Part shown: positions 60,705 through 64,000 of the stretch, in pieces | How positions within the stretch are numbered: the stretch's first letter is position 1 | Layout of the letters: every line of letters begins with the position of its first letter | NCBI GenBank assembly: GCA_002361425.1 | Contig: DESW01000014.1 | Coordinates: 1-64,000 of the forward strand | Direction of reading: 5' to 3' | Source of the DNA: Candidatus Saccharibacteria bacterium UBA3304 | Lineage (GTDB): Bacteria > Patescibacteriota > Saccharimonadia > Saccharimonadales > Saccharimonadaceae | Length of the DNA stretch: 64,000 nt | The notes under the pieces: model-generated | What the model was told of the DNA's origin: nothing | Database searches by the model: none | The model's input: only the letters and a program-made list of their open reading frames with translations | Made by a program: the position numbers and the translations under genes

Positions 60705-63089
60705 ATGAGCCATTATGATCCATTAAAAATAGAAGAGAAATGGCAAAAGCGCTGGGAAGAAGAGAAGCCTTTTGCCGCCAAAGACAACGATAATCGGCCA
60801 AAGATGTTCCTCGCCGAGATGTTTCCATACCCATCCGGTGCAGGTCTTCACGTTGGCCACGTCCGTAACTTCAGCATCGTAGACTGTCTTGCTCGTTTCT
60901 ATACGCAGCAGGAGATGAACGTTCTTCGTCCATTCGGTTACGATACCTTTGGCCTTCCAGCAGAGAACTACGCTATTAAGACTGGTATCTCTCCACAGGA
61001 AGTCACAAAAACCAACATCGATAATTTCCGCAAGCAGGCAAAACGCCTTGGCTATGCTATTGACTGGGATCGCGAAATTAATACTTCCGATCCAGCATAT
61101 TATAAATGGACTCAATGGTGCTTCCTTCAGCTCTTCAAGAAGGGGCTAGCTTATCAGGCTGAAAACTATCAATGGTGGTGCCCAGTCGACCAGACCGTGC
61201 TCGCAAATGAGCAGGTTGAGAATGGTTGCTGCTGGCGCTGTGGCCACGAGGTTGAAAAGAAAAAGATGAAGCAGTGGTTCTTTAAGATTACTGCCTACGC
61301 TGATGAATTGCTCGACGAAATCGATAATCTTGATTGGCCGGACAAAATCAAAACCATGCAGAAAAACTGGATTGGCCGTAGCGAAGGTGCTGAGGTTGAC
61401 TTCGTAATTAAAGACCACAAAGAGACCGTCCGCGTCTTTACGACTCGCCCAGATACTCTCTTCGGCGCAACCTTCCTCGTACTCGCTCCAGAGCATCCAC
61501 TTATTACTAAGATTACTAGCGAAGATGCTCGCAAAAAGATGACTCAGTATTGCAAAGATGCAATTAAAAAGTCTGAAATTGAACGTCAGGAAAACAAGGA
61601 AAAGACCGGCGTCTTTACCGGCGCTTATGCAATTAACCCAGTTAACGGCAAGGAAATTCCAATTTGGGTTGCCGACTATGTTCTTAGCGGATATGGTACC
61701 GGCGCAATTATGGCAGTACCTGCCCATGATGAGCGCGACTATGAATTCGCCGAGAAATTCGACCTCCCAATCGTAAAGGTTATCGAAAAACCAGAAGATA
61801 TCGATGATGATTCTAAGTGCTATCACGGCGAAGGTAAGATGATTAACTCTGCTCAGTTTGATGGTATCGATAGCTCTGACGCTCGCGACGGTATTATCGA
61901 CTGGCTCGAAACTCAGAAGATTGGTCAGAAGAAAGTTACCTACCGCATGCGTGACTGGCTCATTTCTCGCCAGCGCTACTGGGGCTGCCCAATTCCTATT
62001 GCTTACGATAAGGATGGTAATCCTCATGCAATTCCAGAAGATCAGCTTCCAGTCTTGCTTCCGAAGATTGATGACTATAAGCCGGACTCTTCCGGCCGCA
62101 GTGCGCTTGCTAAGTCCGAAGAGTTCATGAAGGTCACTATTGATGGCGAAGAAATGACTCGCGAGACCGATACGCTTGATGGTTACGCATGTTCTAGCTG
62201 GTACCTCTGGCGCTACACTGATCCTCATAACGATAAAGAAGCTTGGAGTAAAGAAAAGGTCAACTACTGGGCGCCAACCGACATTTACTGTGGTGGCGAC
62301 CATGCAGTTGCTCACTTGCTCTACGTTCGCTTCTGGTGTAAGTTCTTCGCCGACGAAGGCTACCTCGATTTTCGCGAGCCAATTAAGAAGTTGCTTTACA
62401 ACGGTTACATCAACGCGCCTGACGGCAAGAAGATGTCTAAGTCTAAGGGTAATGTTATTGATCCGCTTGATGTAATTAATCAGGGTTACGGCGCAGATAC
62501 GCTTCGTACTTACGAGCTCTTTATTGGCCCATATAATATGGATGCTGCATGGAGTACCGAGGCAATCGGCGGCGTTTACCGCTTCTTGAACCGCTGCTGG
62601 ACTCTCGTATTCGAGAAAGAAAAACTCGCTGAGTCTGCAACTGTCGCGCTTCGCCATAAGACCATTAAGAAAGTTACCGAAGATATCTGCCGCAACAACT
62701 TCAATACCGCTGTTGCTGCAATGATGGAATTCGTAAATGAGCTTTACAAGTCTGGCGCAGCTGCTGACGACTTAATCGCACTCGCAAAGATCCTTAAGCC
62801 ATTCGCTCCACATCTCGCATCTGAGATGCTCGAAGAGCTTGGCGCTGACGATATCTGGCCGAAGTGGGATAATGGTCTCCTCGTCGATGAAAGCGTTGAG
62901 ATGATTGTTCAGGTTAACGGCAAGCTTCGCGCGAAGATTCAGATCCCAGCCGAAGATGCTGCTGACAAGGCTAAACTTGAAGAATACGCACTCGCCGACG
63001 AGAAGATTAAGAGTCTCACGGACGGCAAAGAAATCATCAAGACTATCGTCGTTCCGCAGGGCAAGCTTGTAAACATTGTTGTAAAATAA
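60705..63089 (+). CDS. leuS: Leucyl-tRNA synthetase
   Basis: Charges tRNA-Leu. The 794 residues form a bacterial-type LeuRS: HIGH-like PYPSGAGLHVGHVRNFS, the CP1 editing domain with TTRPDTLFGATF and the aspartate in VPAHDERDYEFA, a leucine-specific region, KMSKSKGN, and the anticodon-binding and C-terminal domains. A zinc-ribbon-like segment is present (WWCPVDQ, CCWRCGHE). TATAAT (60691-60696) ends 8 bases before the ATG and structured element C lies immediately upstream. Confidence 0.97.
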   Translation: MSHYDPLKIEEKWQKRWEEEKPFAAKDNDNRPKMFLAEMFPYPSGAGLHVGHVRNFSIVDCLARFYTQQEMNVLRPFGYDTFGLPAENYAIKTGISPQEVTKTNIDNFRKQAKRLGYAIDWDREINTSDPAYYKWTQWCFLQLFKKGLAYQAENYQWWCPVDQTVLANEQVENGCCWRCGHEVEKKKMKQWFFKITAYADELLDEIDNLDWPDKIKTMQKNWIGRSEGAEVDFVIKDHKETVRVFTTRPDTLFGATFLVLAPEHPLITKITSEDARKKMTQYCKDAIKKSEIERQENKEKTGVFTGAYAINPVNGKEIPIWVADYVLSGYGTGAIMAVPAHDERDYEFAEKFDLPIVKVIEKPEDIDDDSKCYHGEGKMINSAQFDGIDSSDARDGIIDWLETQKIGQKKVTYRMRDWLISRQRYWGCPIPIAYDKDGNPHAIPEDQLPVLLPKIDDYKPDSSGRSALAKSEEFMKVTIDGEEMTRETDTLDGYACSSWYLWRYTDPHNDKEAWSKEKVNYWAPTDIYCGGDHAVAHLLYVRFWCKFFADEGYLDFREPIKKLLYNGYINAPDGKKMSKSKGNVIDPLDVINQGYGADTLRTYELFIGPYNMDAAWSTEAIGGVYRFLNRCWTLVFEKEKLAESATVALRHKTIKKVTEDICRNNFNTAVAAMMEFVNELYKSGAAADDLIALAKILKPFAPHLASEMLEELGADDIWPKWDNGLLVDESVEMIVQVNGKLRAKIQIPAEDAADKAKLEEYALADEKIKSLTDGKEIIKTIVVPQGKLVNIVVK

Positions 63090-63103
63090 ACAACAATACA
63101 TCA

Positions 63104-63136
63104 AAAAATCTCCAGTCGAAAAACTGGAGATTTTTT
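63104..63136. terminator. Bidirectional rho-independent terminator
   Basis: AAATCTCCAGT pairs with ACTGGAGATTT across a six-base loop, with T runs on both strands. It serves leuS and the convergent sortase gene. Confidence 0.94.
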
Positions 63137-63977
63137 ATTTAGCGGAAATAGTATCGCGTGGTGCGCGCTTGATTAGCTTTGCATGCAATACAACGCGCTC
63201 GGTGCTGCTATAGCAAGTTGATAGAGTAAGAATCTTGTCGGTCGGCGCTACAGTAGTATTGAACTGGTGTTTACTGCGTTGGCGCAAAATCTCTGCGAAG
63301 CGACCGAATTCTTCATCGTCGCTAAACGAAGTCTGAATATAGTCATTAGTGGTTGGAATCTTGTAGACGCTAAATACCTGCCAGAGCGCGCTTTCAGTAT
63401 CGTTAACGGTGCGCACTGTGAAGTTGTCGGAGTTATTAAGCCAGCCGCTCGTGAGAATATTACGTAGCGTGCCAAACATTGTTGCATCGTAGCGGCCGTG
63501 TGCATAAAGAATCAAGTTACGGTCTGTGCCGTCGACGTGATTGCGGAAATCAGCAAACACCCAACCGGCCTTACTGTAGCTTTTATCAAAAGAGTGGTTG
63601 AGGTAGAAATCATTATTACTCGTACGAACGAATGGGTAATTAATATTAGTGCCGCTCACCTGAACCCAGCCGCCAGTCTCATTATTAATGCTTCTGAGGT
63701 CGGCAAAATTAACGTCAATTAATTTCATCTTGATGTAATTCCAGTATGGAGTGTTCGGCGGATCGTTACTTTTGACAGTCTCGGTTTGAGGAGTATCTTG
63801 GACCTCTTCGACTTTTGCCGTCTCTTCAATTTTCTCCGTTTGTTCAACGGTTTTATTAGAATCGAGCTTCCATTCGATAATCTTGTAACCAGAATAGCCG
63901 ATGCCGGTAACGCACAATAAAGCAATAACGCAACTTATGCCTGTGCGAATACGACTCCTGCCTCTGTGAATTTTCAT
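63135..63977 (-). CDS. Sortase (class B-like)
   Basis: A membrane-anchored transpeptidase that attaches surface proteins to the cell wall. The 280 residues have one helix near residues 13-32, a Thr/Glu/Val-rich linker, and a sortase barrel with the histidine in ILYAHGRYDATMFG, the cysteine in LTLSTCYSSTERVV and an arginine just after it. WVQVSGTNINYPFVRT and FYLNHSFDK are typical of the class B pattern. TATAAT ends 7 bases before the ATG. No substrate with a sorting signal is encoded in this window. Confidence 0.92.
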   Translation of the reverse strand: MKIHRGRSRIRTGISCVIALLCVTGIGYSGYKIIEWKLDSNKTVEQTEKIEETAKVEEVQDTPQTETVKSNDPPNTPYWNYIKMKLIDVNFADLRSINNETGGWVQVSGTNINYPFVRTSNNDFYLNHSFDKSYSKAGWVFADFRNHVDGTDRNLILYAHGRYDATMFGTLRNILTSGWLNNSDNFTVRTVNDTESALWQVFSVYKIPTTNDYIQTSFSDDEEFGRFAEILRQRSKHQFNTTVAPTDKILTLSTCYSSTERVVLHAKLIKRAPRDTISAK

Positions 63978-64000
63978 AATAATGATTATAACATAAACGC

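Noticed and set aside
61146..62657. Very long antisense reading frames inside leuS, and likewise inside gpmI (17380-18816) and pnp (43182-44594)
   Set aside because: They lie wholly opposite clearly conserved genes, have low-complexity Trp/His/Asn-rich products with no motifs and no ribosome site or promoter; they reflect the codon bias of the sense strand.

Overview
The window looks like a compact, gene-dense chromosome segment from a candidate-phyla-radiation bacterium, most likely Candidatus Saccharibacteria (TM7, Patescibacteria). This is inferred from the gene content, not from a marker gene. The signs are the MoxR/DUF58/vWA operon, L-lactate dehydrogenase with a lone glycolytic mutase, a sortase with an anchored PBP1a, a short prolyl-tRNA synthetase, a cysteine-free NAD-dependent DNA ligase, several lineage-restricted small proteins, no amino-acid biosynthesis, and promoters placed almost on top of start codons. 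TGA ends several genes, so the standard code applies. There is no rRNA, CRISPR array, insertion sequence or prophage.

Layout: 1-620 is the start of a P-type ATPase. 674-4263 carries a CtpA protease, a KwaB-like DUF4868 protein, a TatD nuclease and two small conserved proteins. 4220-5458 is an MFS-like carrier. 5653-6801 is a cysteine desulfurase. 6802-12655 is a minus-strand operon (PRTase-like protein, MoxR, DUF58, membrane protein, two vWA proteins, TPR protein). 12809-16955 holds a secreted protein, MnmA, a DUF2625 protein, Obg, a probable ncRNA and TsaC. 17032-23225 holds GpmI, a membrane protein, GalU, DUF167, RarA, a double Nudix protein and a lone PEP-synthase-type ATP-binding domain. 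23337-26515 has a coiled-coil protein, a slipin and a superoxide reductase/membrane/DsbA redox operon. 26711-30601 has a second ncRNA, three tRNAs and a Zur-ZnuABC zinc uptake operon. 30699-34997 has HtpX, a membrane protein, LigA and a deoxyribosyltransferase-like protein. 35130-39386 is a heat-shock section with ClpC and ClpP, each behind a perfect CIRCE operator. The remainder is mainly information processing (RadA, S15, PNPase, FtsK, ProRS, GreA, LysRS, LeuRS) with an ABC exporter, a GT-C-like membrane protein, a DprA gene interrupted by TGA, LDH, a PIN-TRAM protein, PBP1a and a sortase.

Two themes run through the non-coding DNA. First, about 27 genes have a -10 hexamer ending only 6-10 bases before the ATG (12 of them exactly 6), so most transcription units should give leaderless mRNAs; Shine-Dalgarno sites occur mainly inside operons or in the few genes with long leaders. 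Second, three intergenic sites (5503-5633, 35002-35100, 60558-60680) carry copies of one two-hairpin element whose stems change completely between copies while keeping their pairing and whose loops stay constant. I do not recognise it as a named RNA family, and it is the best candidate here for an undescribed system.
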